Source of the DNA: Cordilura impudica
Taxonomy: Eukaryota > Arthropoda > Insecta > Diptera > Scathophagidae
Direction: 5' to 3'
DNA length: 64,000 nucleotides
Assembly (NCBI GenBank): GCA_963682025.1
Contig: OY821519.1
Coordinates: forward strand, 139,791,429 to 139,855,428
Position 1 is the stretch's first letter; each line of letters starts with the position of its first letter. The position numbers and the translations under genes are program-made. The notes beneath the pieces were generated by a model, which saw only the letters and a list, made by a program, of their open reading frames with translations, ran no database searches and was not told where the DNA came from. Below are positions 10,311 to 21,229 of this stretch, piece by piece.

Positions 10311-12828
10311 AAACCTGGGACCGGATATTATTTTTCTTGTAGGGCATGTCGAGCAAAACAAGATTCCAATAGTGAAATATGCCGGACACCACCAAAATCC
10401 GGGTTTACGGTTAAAAAACAGGTTTTTGTATCTTTGCGCACTTATAAGCCTGCAACTTTATTGGTTATGATTCGATTTTCAATTTTTTACTTGACTTAGA
10501 AAGAAGAAACTGAGGTCTTTCGAATGATATATAATTTATCTAGAAAACTTCAGAAATTTGGGTGTTATTATCCAGCAAACACAAATTTTGTAGATTTTTC
10601 AAAAATTTTGCAAATTTGGTGACGTTTTTATACATTATTTTATTAAGAAACCATAATACTATTTACTCAAAAAGTACGTTTATTTACGATTACAACGCAT
10701 ATTTGGGTTTAAAAATAGACAAGTAATTGACTGAGTTATTTAACTTTTCATGAAAATAAACTTTTAAACATTTTATACAAATTTTATTTTTGGTTATTTA
10801 ACTCAAAAGTGTTTGCTTGACCGTTTTTTTTTTTAAATCAGCATCATCGGTTTCTCGTTTAAGTGAACAGCAATATTCTGAAATCATTTTTATCTTACTT
10901 TTTCCTTCAAAGCGTTTTTCAATAGTTGCCATTTCCTGGTGAAAATGTTCGCCTTGACAATACTGAACTAGCCCAGGTTATCTGGGAAAAAGTCCAAATG
11001 CGAATGCAGAAAATGAATTTTTATGGACATGTTGCAGCCCATTTCACCATACGCATTAAAAAACTCATTGACAACTGTGACATAGTCGTCGCTTCTGTGA
11101 TTTCCAAGGAAATTATCGCATATCGCAACAAAACTCTTCCATGCACGTCTTTCAACGGAACTTAGCTTGTTAATGAAATCTGCATCTCTCATAATTTTTC
11201 GAATTTGAGGTCCAATAAAAATACCTAAAAGTTATCAAAACAGATAAAAGCGATGACGAACGTACTTGATATGTAAACAAATTAATTAATACCTCTTTTT
11301 ATTTTGACTTCACTTAGTTTTGGGAACACCGCTTTGAGATGACAAAAAGCGTCGCCTTTTACATCTAATTTTTTTACAAATTGTTTCATGTATCCCAGTT
11401 TAAGATGCAGTGGTGGCAGAATAACGTCCTCAGCTTTAACTAATTGGTCATTTAAAATGTTTTTCCTGCCTATTCTATGTGACTCGCGAGATGGCCATAC
11501 TTTGCGATCATAACGATTCGGTGCACGACTATCTCATTCACAAAGATAGCACGGATACTTTGTGTAACCACCTTGCATACCAAATAAGACTGTCAAAACC
11601 TTTAAGTCAGCGACGACTTTCCATTTATGGGTGGTATAGCTAACAAACATTAGTATATTTTTCATCACTTCGTAAGTTTCTTTTGTATTAGTCGCATATG
11701 CGATTGGGACTGAAGGTAATTGATTTTGGTTATGCAATAAAACAGCTTTTAAGCCTAGATTTGCTCGTTGTCGGTAGATCATTAGTTACAGGTATCGGTT
11801 TTGTAACACTTACAACATTTGCGTAAAACATCGGTTTGACAAAAATAGCAATCATTTGGTTTATGATATGGCTGATGATGCCAAATCATAGGCGTAGAAA
11901 AGGGCAAAACAAACGAAGGTTGAATTTTCTTTTTTTTTAATGTATTACAGCAATATTGACAAACAAATTCTGGCTCGTACCAGCGACTAGTATCAAAAGA
12001 ACGATTAAATACTTTATTGTACACTTCTACCACTCCAATATTGTTTTCAAAATCACGCCGGAGACTGATATCTGTAAATAAGCCATAAATATAGAAAAAT
12101 TTGTTACGATTGTCACACATTTTTTATTTAATTTTAATTCAAATTGCACACGATTTTTATTAAATTGCAAACGTTTTTTTAAATACACAGATTCAAAGTG
12201 AAAAAGAAGACATTAACAAAACGTCATATTAAAAGAAAAAACAATAATTTTACATGCGTAAAGCTCTCATTACAAATATTTGTTGTAATTCTAAGTTGTG
12301 TTTAGGCTGTGATTTGTAACTTAATAGAATGTGCATAAAAACAAAACCAAAAACATTGTGCAGGCATTTTGGTAAAAATTTTATTTTCATGAAAAGTTAA
12401 ATAACTCAGTCAATTACTTATCTATTTTTAAACCCAAATATGCGTTGTAATTGTAAATAAACGTACTTTTTGAATAAATTCAATAGTATTATAGTTTCTT
12501 AATAAAATAATGTATAAAAACGTCACCAAAGTTGAAAAATTTTTCAAAAATCTACAAAATTTGTGTTTGCTGGACAATAACACCCAAATTTCAAATTCCG
12601 AGTTTATACCATTTGAAAGATCTCAGTTTCTTCTTTCCAAATCAAGTAAGAAATTGAAAATCGGATCATTATCAACAAAGTTACAGGCTTATAAGTGCGC
12701 AAAGGTACAAAAACCGTTTTTTTTTAACCGTAAACTCGGATTTTGGAGGTGTCCAGCATACTTCACTTTTCGAATCTTCTTTAACTCGACAAGACCTACA
12801 AGAAAAATAATATCACTCCCCAGGTTTT
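10311..12828 (-). mobile_element. DNA element with ~450-bp terminal inverted repeats
   Basis: Positions 10311-10757 and 12383-12828 are long inverted repeats of each other. Both ends read AAACCTGGGR...GATATTATTTTTCTTGTAGG inward and meet TTTCATGAAAAGTTAAATAA inside. Divergence is visible but modest. One minus-strand gene lies between them. A target duplication could not be fixed: the flanks are T/A-rich and do not match clearly. This is a large DNA transposon of a superfamily I cannot name from sequence alone. Confidence 0.8.
10830..12120 (-). pseudogene. Orphan transposon gene, Cys/His-rich, with an intron
   Basis: Minus-strand pieces in order: 12120-11782 (WYEPEFVCQYCCNTLKKKK, then MIWHHQPYHKPNDCYFC and a CxxC cluster), 11782-11534 (KAVLLHNQNQLPSVPIAYA ... 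GGYTKYPCYLC), ~11534-11295 (DSRAPNRYDRKVWPSRES ... LPPLHLKLGYMKQFVKKL), 11216-10968 (DADFINKLSSVERRAWKSF ... DNLG) and ~10975-10840 (QGEHFHQEMATIEKRFEG). An intron at ~11217-11292 has GT and a T-rich AG acceptor. Defects are a TGA just after PCYLCE and a frameshift after DNLG. The motif set (YPCFLC, HLKLG, GERFHQD-like) is one I associate with uncharacterised proteins repeated across arthropod genomes. The catalytic chemistry is unknown to me. Confidence 0.7.
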
Positions 12829-13068
12829 TCTATTTCATTCAATTTTGTACCACTGTGTAATCTATAACATTAATAGGCAAGGCGATTTCTTGTAACCGAT
12901 GCTACTGTGTCAATTTTAATCCTATTTTGAGCACATATACCTCATTTGAAAGGTAATTCTTTTTAGCTGTCCCCCAGATTTATAGATTTTTAAATAAAAA
13001 TTTTTTTTTTTGGAGTAAACTGCACTTAAAGTTGCTACTAACACATACATAAAACTATACAATGCTAT

Positions 13069-13318
13069 CCCAATAAACCAAAACAGTATAACAATAGCTT
13101 GTATTTGCCAAACTGTTATACAGACTAAGTGTATATCAGGTGTTATTGTAAATGCTATTGCTATGTAAAGCATTTTTAAAACATCATTTAAAAAGAGTTC
13201 ATATTTTGCAATTAAATAAACCTATCATAACAATGCTTATGAAAAGTTATAGAAATATTGTTATAGTAAGCTTATTCTCCAATTTAGTTACATTTCACTT
13301 ATGGAATGGTTTATTGGG
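13069..13318. mobile_element. 250-bp MITE with CCCAATAAACCA inverted ends
   Basis: Left end CCCAATAAACCA, right end TGGTTTATTGGG, flanked by AT on both sides. The uninterrupted form of the host Helitron elsewhere (ATGCTATGTGTGTG) shows this block is extra. No coding capacity. Confidence 0.75.
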
Positions 13319-13370
13319 ATGTGTTTGTTTATTAAATTTGTTAATGTGTTTGTAATAAAAATGAGTTTGT

Positions 13371-14113
13371 TATACCCTATACCACTATGTGGTTTGGGTA
13401 TAATGACTTTGTGCTGCTGTTTGTAACTACCAAAAATATTTGATCTAGACCCATCATTTATAATACCGATAGAATCAGAATCACTATCTGATTCGATTTA
13501 ACGATGTCCTTCCGTCCGTCTGTGTGTCCATGTAAGGCTTGTAATCAAACTGCAGGTCGCAAATATGAATATATTTCGATGAAATTTGGTATATAAGCTT
13601 TTATCGGCCATAGTATGAGCGCTATTGAAATTGGTGAGAATCGGTCCATGTTCAGACCGAGCCCCCATACAAATGACACCTAAATTGCCATAAGATCCAA
13701 ATTATCATATAAATCGTAGCCAAATTGGGTTTGTATGTATTTATTACATCCATTAATTAGTAGTCCAAAAATGATCCTTATTGGACAACTCTTAGTCATA
13801 GGCCCCATATAGAGTTGCTTCCCGATCTTCACTTAAATCTATCAAAAAACCAAAAATATTACACTGATTCTTCTCAAATTTTGTTTGTATATATTTTTGC
13901 AAAATACAAGAAACTTTACCAAACATGGTCAGGATCCGATATGAACTTTTTCATATCTGCAGCCAAAAAAATTAATAAAAATCCCACTCAAATTTGGTTT
14001 ATGCTTATTTTCTATGTCAAGTTAGTAGGGCTTGAGAGATAGGGTCTCTAAACGCATGGTATAGGGTATCGTATAGTCGGTCTAGACCGACTATAATTTT
14101 CTTACTTGTTTTT
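13371..14113 (+). mobile_element. Helentron-like repeat, family 1, copy E
   Basis: Complete 5' end (TATACCCTATACCACTATGT), shortened microsatellite (CCGTCCGTCTGTG), perfect 24-nt palindrome at 14072-14095 and CTTACTTGTTTT end. Inserted in the Helitron at 12861-14232. Confidence 0.85.
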
Positions 14114-14524
14114 TTTTGTGTTGATTTGTGAATTGGCTATAATTGATTTGCATACCTTTAGGATCTTTATTTAATGAAAAAATAAAATTACCTAGAATTT
14201 GCACTCGAATTTCGAGGGCTGGAATCTGCTAGTTTTTATAATTGGGTTGAAATTGTAAAAACATTTCAATCTTTGACTTACTCAAATATAAATACTAATT
14301 AGTTCATTGGTATTAAAATTAGTTTAAATTTTTCGTCTACCTTTTTCGAACATTTAAGACCATAAAAAATATTTCTTTTGTTTTACAAATTTTAATAATT
14401 GTAAGGTCTTTGTTCAAATTTTTTTCGCAAATGGATAAATGCAGAATTAATAAATTACCATATCTATTGATATATTTTTTCTTCATGGGCCAAAAAATTC
14501 GTTGATATAGAATAAAAAAATTTT

Positions 14525-15514
14525 GTAAGGTGCTATTACACGACGTGTACTGTCAAATTTTCTTACTGCAAAAGTTGCACACATCGTGTGATATATATGA
14601 AACAATGCATGTGTGCAATACATGTGGAAAGTCACATGAAATTTTTTAGTTAGCACATGTTCTATTTTGATATGACAAAACATAAGAAAATACAACACTG
14701 CTTGTGGCGTAAGAAAAACAAAGTAAATAAATATGATTAATATTAAAAGAAAAATAAATTGTTTAATATTAATTAACAATTAAAAAATATATAACTTTAT
14801 TTTTAACAATTAATTTTATAAATTCACAACTTAAAAATTCAGCTGTTTTTTACACTTAAGGTGCTATCACATGATGTGTTTTTTACATATGTACTGTCAA
14901 ATTTTCCCACAACAAAAGTTGTACACATCGTGTGATACATATGAAACATTGTTTATGTACAATATATGAGGAAAGTCACATATACATTTTTCAATTAGAA
15001 CAGGTTCTATTTTTGCATGACAAACATATGAAAATACAACACTGCTTGTGGCGATAGAAAAACAGAGTAAATTTTAAAGATTAATATTGAAAGAAAAATA
15101 AATTGTTTAGTATTAATTAACAATTAAAAAATATATAACCTTTTTTTTAACAATAAATTTTTGTAAATTCACAAATTAAATCAGCTGTTGTTTACATTTA
15201 GAGGTTATGTCATACGGAAATACATATGCACGTGTGATAGCAAAAATTATGAATCGTATGTAAAAGACAATTTTGACAGACATGAGGAATTTCATATGGA
15301 TAGAAAAAATGACAGTACATATGTAAAAAACACTTCGTGTAATAGCACCTTTACAGGTTATGTATGTCATACGAACCCACATACGCAAGTGTGCGAACAA
15401 AAATGATGAAGCGTATGTAAAACGGCAATTTTGACAGACAGACGGAATTACAAATGTATAAAAAAAAGTGACAGTACATATGTAAAAAATATGTCGTTTA
15501 ATAGCACCTTTACT
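14525..15514. repeat. MITE array: two forward and two inverted termini
   Basis: AAGGTGCTATTACACGA-type termini occur forward at ~14527 and ~14858. They occur inverted at ~15310-15352 and ~15472-15514 (GACAGTACATATGTAAAAAA ... TAATAGCACCTTT). The units at 14527 and 14858 are ~335-bp tandem duplicates (shared ACAACACTGCTTGTGGCG and AATATTAATTAACAATTAAA). No reading frame of note. Probable stacked MITEs. Confidence 0.75.
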
Positions 15515-15849
15515 ACATATTCTTTACCATTGATTCTTTCGCTTCTGTTTTACTTTTACCTAATAGAATATAGTGCTGTATACACTTCAAGTTGATGTGA
15601 ATATAATGTGTTTAAAAACGCTAACATGAAAATTTTTTAAAGAACATTTTGTCGTGAAACTAATAAATTTCAACTTTGTATATAAAACGTAAAGTATACA
15701 TCACTGATTTAGTTTTGTATTTCAAAGCCAACTTCTTCTTTTTCTTTTTTAATTAGAAATTCTCATTAAATTTCAACAATTGAAATGGCTGAAAAACAAC
15801 TAAAAATAATTGATCAATATGACAATCTAAAAATATGTTAATTAAAATT
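15515..15849. other. AT-rich sequence, nothing recognised
   Basis: No repeat or reading frame worth naming. Confidence 0.4.
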
Positions 15850-16308
15850 GGTATGAGTGTTAAATGCGGCTGTGCCGAATCTTTGATACCCTCCACATTG
15901 GGGTTTTTTTTTTTTGGGTTTGCATAAAACTCTGGACTTATTGCAGTATTTATAAGATATATCCAAAAATATTTTAAAAAGTAAACAATTTGATTAACTT
16001 AATACTAAATGATTATAACAAATACATTGAATTTTTAAAATTTTTTAGATATATCTTGGCACAATAGTGCCTATTTTAAACAGCAACCTATTCCAAATAA
16101 TGTTAATCAATATTATCATAACTTCCGCTAACTGAATGAACGCAATTTCAACAAACAGAAGGACGGACGGACAGACAGATGGGCGACGCTATATAGACTC
16201 GAGTTGTTATAAATATCAAGAATAATTATACTTTATGTGGTCGCAAATGCATTTTTCGATGCGTTACAAACGGAATGACAAACTGTTATATATCCTACTT
16301 TTTATACC
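15850..16308 (-). mobile_element. Helentron-like repeat, family 2, inverted copy
   Basis: Read on the minus strand: CAGTTTGTCATTCCGTTTGTAA near the 5' end, a GTCTGTCTGTCCGTCCGTCC tract (~16160-16180), then GTGGAGGGTATC and hairpin TTCGGCACAGCC at the 3' end (~15866-15885). Its extreme 5' end is missing at the junction with the next copy. Confidence 0.7.
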
Positions 16309-16309
16309 C

Positions 16310-16745
16310 TCCACACCACTGTGCAGAGGGTATATATCAGTCAATCCGTTTGTAACTCATCGAAATAAAAGGAGAAATCGATCTAGCGATGTCTGTCTGT
16401 CTGTTGAAAACATTCTTCTCTCCTTAAGGCCCAATAGCCGAGGAATGATAAAATTTCGGATAAAAAACTAAAAATAGTGAACAATTTTTTATACTTAACA
16501 GAACATGTGGATATCGACATATATGTACATATAAGCGATGCACACACGTCTTTGGTTTCTTCTTGCTTTAAATGTTGTTTTTTTTAACATGTTAACAACA
16601 ACATGGGGAAAAAAGTGTATAATCGATTGCATTTAATAATTGCTTTTAAATAAAATAGCACGAAAATACATAAAATATTTATAATTAAGTGTTTTATTAA
16701 TAATGTGTTTAGATTCGGCACAGCCGAATTTAATGCTCGTAGTTG
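16310..16745 (+). mobile_element. Helentron-like repeat, family 2, forward copy
   Basis: Starts TTATACCCTCCACACCACTG followed by GAGGGTATA (5' hairpin), then ATCCGTTTGTAACTC, a short GTCTGTCTGTCTG tract, and ends with hairpin ATTCGGCACAGCCGAAT. Head to head with the copy on its left. Confidence 0.75.
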
Positions 16746-16992
16746 TTAATTACTTTATAATTTTTTCTGTGTTATTAGTTTTAATATGGGAAATATATGA
16801 GCAAGTTCTAATCCTGAGCTCATATTTTTACTTAAATGACTCAAATACTTGATTGTTCTGGGAAATATCATCGTCGTTTGTTAGTTTAGAGGTGTTCAGA
16901 GCATTCACAATTCTTTTTTTTAACAAAGAAATTCATTTGAGAGCTAGATAGGATTTTTACGATGTACAAACGACTTTTCATAGCAAAACTAC

Positions 16993-17365
16993 TATAGCAA
17001 ACAAGATACTTTTGTGTTTTAAATAGTATTTATTATTATTATTATTGCAGCTCTATCTAGGAGCTAAACTATTAATTGTTTGATTGATAAATTATTAATG
17101 AGTAATTGATTATAAAAGGTTCTTCTTTATATACATATTTTCAACCTATATTAACAACAACAATGTGTTACCTGCACTTGGGTCAGCATAAACATAAGTG
17201 TGCCAGCGTAACAACAACATACAATAAGAATATACGCAGTCATACAATGTTTTGTAAATGCAGTGGTCAACAATATTGATATTTGTTATTTCCGCATTTG
17301 CAAACATTGTACGCTATGCAGTGTGGGTATTATACAGCACACTACGAAAGTCGTGTTACGCTACA
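16993..17365 (-). repeat. 3' LTR
   Basis: In element orientation begins TGTAGCGTAACACG and ends GTTTGCTATA. An AATAAA polyadenylation-type signal lies at 17029-17034 (minus). Identical to 23371-23743. The outer boundary is ambiguous by one base. Confidence 0.93.
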
Positions 17366-17378
17366 CCTTCCTTTTTTA
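17366..17378 (-). promoter_or_regulatory. Polypurine tract
   Basis: Minus strand AAAAAAGGAAGG directly abuts the TGTAG start of the 3' LTR, the expected primer site for plus-strand DNA synthesis. Confidence 0.85.
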
Positions 17379-17551
17379 TAAGAATGTTCATATAACATTT
17401 TGTTCTATGGACATTCTTTTATTATTTGTACTGTTGGGTTTTTTTTTTTTTTTTTTTTTTGTGGTTGTATCAAGTGCAAGTTTCACATTTTACAATAAAT
17501 TTATTTTATTTTATTTACAAATATAGATTTAAAGAAAAGAATGCATATTGT

Positions 17552-20500
17552 TTATTTAATATTGTATAACTTAAGTCTATTCTTATGAACTATTTGTTCT
17601 TTATTTGTTTTCTTATCAACTATGGTTACATTATTTCTGAAATCTATTTTCTTAATTTTATATGGCCCTTTATATGCCATCTCTAACTTATGTCCTGCAT
17701 CATTTCTTACTAAGACTAAATCTCCTATTTTAAAATTGTAATCTAATTTTGTTTTATCATAATTAATTTTTTGTTTTATTTTATTTATATCTAATAGTTT
17801 TTTAACTCTATCTATTGCTACTTCTAATCTAAATTTAATTTCCTTAGCATAATTATCTATATTATAAAGTGGTGCAACTCTATCTACTTCACTAAATTGT
17901 CTAAAATTGTTTGGAATTTTTCCAAAAATAAGTTCATAAGGGCAATAATCATGTACTGTAGATGATGTAGTGTTAAAACAGTACGTGAAATATTTGAGCC
18001 ATTCATCCCAGTCGTCTTTATCTACTGATATGTAGTTTCGTACGTATTCGTTAAAAGTCCGGTGACTTCTTTCTATCGTACCTAGTGTCTGGTGATGATG
18101 TGCTGTCGATGTGCGTTTATCTATCTTCAATAGGTTGCAAAGCTCTGTCAGTATAGAGTTCTTGTATTCTGTGCCCATATCCGAAATGAACGTATTCATT
18201 GGACCGTATATAAGCACAAAATTTTCAAATATCGCTTTTGCGATCGTCTTAGCTGATTTATCTTTTATTGGTATTGTTACCAAGTATTTAGTTAAGTCAC
18301 ATATCATTGTGACTGCATATTCATTTCCATAATATGACTTTGGAAATGGTCCAATTGTATCTACGTACACCGTATCAAAAGCCCTATTTGGTGTCTCCGT
18401 TATTGTCATTGGACTTTTTATATGTTTCTCCGTTTTAGCCAATTGACATTTATGGCATGTTTTCACATATTTGGCAATGTCTTTTGTCATATTTTTCCAG
18501 TAATAGTATCTCCTGATCTTCTCAGTGGTTCTATATATCCCACAATGTCCTCCTTCTATAGGATCATCATGGTATTTCAGCATTATCTCACGTATTGCCT
18601 TTGCATTCGTGTTATCAATTTTAGTTACTTCGTTTAATAGCGCTATTCTGATTTCATTCAGTGTTTTATTGCCCATATTCTCAAATTCACTTATCGAGAC
18701 AAATTCGAAAATCTTCTCATGTGGTGAAATTTGAATCTTATTAATATTTAGTTTACAGGCTATTCGTTCTAGCCTAGGGAAAAATTGTCCTAAGTCAATA
18801 TTCCCTTTAGTAAACAAATCATCTATTCTTATGCTAGCATATATGGATTTTCCCTTTTTGATGTAACATCTGTTGGGTAAAATCTTTAATTTATAATATC
18901 TTTTGACGTCTATATTATTCAATGGTATATATACCTTGGGCTTATTATTATTATTGATATTTTGCTGATTTACTACTGGTTTACTAATTTTCTCTTCTTT
19001 AGTCATCGATCTTGTCGTGACCCTTAAAACGGATGAAATCTTGTCGTTAATATCCTTTAAGTCATTTATTGTAATGCGCGACAGTGCGTCGGCAACATAA
19101 TTATCTTTTCCCCTGAGATATTCTACTGTGAAATCATATTCCTCCAGATCGAGTCTCATTCTCGTTAGCTTAGAACTTCGATTTTTCATGGAGAACAGGT
19201 ATGAAAGTGGTCTATGGTCTGTTCGGACCAAAAAATGTTTTCCATATATATATGGTCTGAAATATGTGACAGCCCAGTGTATGGCAGTTAATTCCTGTTC
19301 AATGGTCGATTTGTTGCTTTCGCCTTTAGTGAAAGTTTTAGATGCATAGGCCACAGGTAGGTCTCTACCTTCATGTTCCTGTGTTAAAACTGCACCGCAA
19401 GCATGCTTACTCGCATCTGTTGTTATGCAAAATTCCTTCGTAAAGTCTGGGTACTGAAGCAATGTTGGGCTCATTAATGCCTTCTTTAAGTATTTAAACG
19501 CGCACTCACAATCTTTTGTCCACTGAAATGGTACTCCCTTTTTGGATAGCCTTGTAAGGTGTCTGGAATATTCAGAGAAGTTTCTAATAAATCGGCGGTA
19601 ATAGTTGCAAAACGCGACAAACCTTCGTGCGCTATCGGCGTCCGTAGGCGTCGGGTAATTTTCTATCACCGAATATTTACTATCATCTGGTAATATTCCT
19701 CTATCAGTACATTTGTGGCCAAGGTAGGTTACCTCTCTCACAAAGAATGAACATTTTTGGGGGTGTAGTTTAAGATTGTGTTTACGGCAAAGATCGAATA
19801 CATCCTTCAAATTTGTAAGCATATGTTTTTCAGAACATCCCAATACAACCAAGTCATCCATATATAGGAATGCTTGATTCGGCTTCAGACCACTGAAGGC
19901 TAATGTCATCATTCTTTGGAATGAATTCGGTGCTATTTTTAAGCCATATGGTAGTCTAGTAAATCTGTATGAACCATTGTTTGTTGAAAATGACGTCAAG
20001 TCTCTAGAGTTCTTTTCCAAACCAATTTGATGAAACCCGGACATCAAGTCCAAACAAGAAAAATATTTTGCTCTACCTAGTTGGTCTAGAATATCGTCTA
20101 TTCTAGGCAACGGGAATTTATCTGATATTAGTTTTTTATTTATCTGCCTATAATCTATCACCAAGCGCCATCTTTTTTCATCTGTTCCGGGAAGTGATTT
20201 CTTTGGTACCAACAGAATTGGGCTATTGTATTCCGAAAATGATGGTTCGATTATCTTGTCATCTATTAGTTTTTCAACCTGTTTGTTTATCTCCTCCTTA
20301 TGAGATTCTGGTATGCGATAATTTTTAATATACGTTGGTTGATTATCTTTTACTCTCAGTTTTTGTTCATAGAAATTGTTGGTAGTAATTGTTTCAGTCC
20401 CTAAGCCAAAAATATCATTGTATTCTAAACAAAGCTCAGTTAAAATTGTTCTGAACTGTTCAGGAAAGTTTCCCTTCAAAAGGTCCAAAACTTCAGATTT

Positions 20501-21229
20501 TCTTTGGCTATTTTTATGTGGTTTTTGTTTTACTATTTCATAGTCAGACATTTTCTCAGTTTTTATGTTATTTTGCCTAATTGTTACTATTTTATGTGTG
20601 GTATTTAAAAAACGAACCAATGCGTTATTTGATTTTACCAGTGTATTTGGTACAAAGACACCTGGTACGATTTCTTGATTTGGTATTAGTACATCGTCTT
20701 CAAGCTTCGGAAACCTGATTTGACGAATCACTTCTGACCTTGGTGGGAGTGTTATTCCATTGAAGCCGTTCGTAAGTGGAATTTCTATTACATGCGACAG
20801 ATTGGGTGGTCTTAGTACGAGGTAATCATGGTTCCCATTGAAATCTAGTATACATTTATACTTCTTAAAAAAATCCATTCCAAGGATACCGTCGCAAGGT
20901 ATTGGAAAATTATTTTGCACTACTTGGAAATCATGTGGTATCAAAAAACCTCTAAATTTTAGGTCAATAAATACATTACCTATTGAACGAATTTTACCCT
21001 GTCCTATTCCACTCAATGTGGTTGTTCTGTTTCTGTTAATTTGTGTTTGATAAAAATGTTTAGTTTTTATAACCGAAATGTCTGCTCCTGTATCTACCAA
21101 CAGTGTTACCGTGTTGTTCGTGTCGTTAATTTTTATATTAACATAAAAACTTAAGCTGAGGTTAAGGTTGTATATGTAGTTGGTATTGTTATTATGATAT
21201 ATCTCAGAGGATTTTAGCAGTTTTCCGAA
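17552..21229 (-). CDS. pol: pol: protease, reverse transcriptase, RNase H, integrase
   Basis: One uninterrupted frame from just after a TGA at 21230-21232 to the stop at 17552. It has no own start and should be entered by -1 frameshift from gag. Counting from the L before VDTG (21100): protease DTG at 3-5 and GILGMDFF at 71-78; RT with SCLDLMSG (D351), LPYGLKIAP and YMDD at 413-416; RNase H with TDAS (D562), TIEQEL, RTDHRP (D628) and VADALSR (D671); integrase zinc finger H844, H852, C882, C885; catalytic D914, D974 and E1010 (D,D-35-E); GPY at 1145-1147. All key residues are present, so pol looks functional. No chromodomain and no env follow. Confidence 0.95.
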   Translation of the reverse strand, partial: FGKLLKSSEIYHNNNTNYIYNLNLSLSFYVNIKINDTNNTVTLLVDTGADISVIKTKHFYQTQINRNRTTTLSGIGQGKIRSIGNVFIDLKFRGFLIPHDFQVVQNNFPIPCDGILGMDFFKKYKCILDFNGNHDYLVLRPPNLSHVIEIPLTNGFNGITLPPRSEVIRQIRFPKLEDDVLIPNQEIVPGVFVPNTLVKSNNALVRFLNTTHKIVTIRQNNIKTEKMSDYEIVKQKPHKNSQRKSEVLDLLKGNFPEQFRTILTELCLEYNDIFGLGTETITTNNFYEQKLRVKDNQPTYIKNYRIPESHKEEINKQVEKLIDDKIIEPSFSEYNSPILLVPKKSLPGTDEKRWRLVIDYRQINKKLISDKFPLPRIDDILDQLGRAKYFSCLDLMSGFHQIGLEKNSRDLTSFSTNNGSYRFTRLPYGLKIAPNSFQRMMTLAFSGLKPNQAFLYMDDLVVLGCSEKHMLTNLKDVFDLCRKHNLKLHPQKCSFFVREVTYLGHKCTDRGILPDDSKYSVIENYPTPTDADSARRFVAFCNYYRRFIRNFSEYSRHLTRLSKKGVPFQWTKDCECAFKYLKKALMSPTLLQYPDFTKEFCITTDASKHACGAVLTQEHEGRDLPVAYASKTFTKGESNKSTIEQELTAIHWAVTYFRPYIYGKHFLVRTDHRPLSYLFSMKNRSSKLTRMRLDLEEYDFTVEYLRGKDNYVADALSRITINDLKDINDKISSVLRVTTRSMTKEEKISKPVVNQQNINNNNKPKVYIPLNNIDVKRYYKLKILPNRCYIKKGKSIYASIRIDDLFTKGNIDLGQFFPRLERIACKLNINKIQISPHEKIFEFVSISEFENMGNKTLNEIRIALLNEVTKIDNTNAKAIREIMLKYHDDPIEGGHCGIYRTTEKIRRYYYWKNMTKDIAKYVKTCHKCQLAKTEKHIKSPMTITETPNRAFDTVYVDTIGPFPKSYYGNEYAVTMICDLTKYLVTIPIKDKSAKTIAKAIFENFVLIYGPMNTFISDMGTEYKNSILTELCNLLKIDKRTSTAHHHQTLGTIERSHRTFNEYVRNYISVDKDDWDEWLKYFTYCFNTTSSTVHDYCPYELIFGKIPNNFRQFSEVDRVAPLYNIDNYAKEIKFRLEVAIDRVKKLLDINKIKQKINYDKTKLDYNFKIGDLVLVRNDAGHKLEMAYKGPYKIKKIDFRNNVTIVDKKTNKEQIVHKNRLKLYNIK

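Larger units (their letters stand above)
12861..14232 (+). mobile_element. Small Helitron, copy 2, carrying two later insertions
   Basis: Starts TCTATAACATTAATAGGC after an A and ends with hairpin GCACTCGAATTTCGAG plus CTAG before a T. These are Helitron rules. The body is split by a MITE (13069-13318) and by Helentron-like copy E (13371-14113). Without these it is ~375 bp, like the other copies. Confidence 0.8.
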
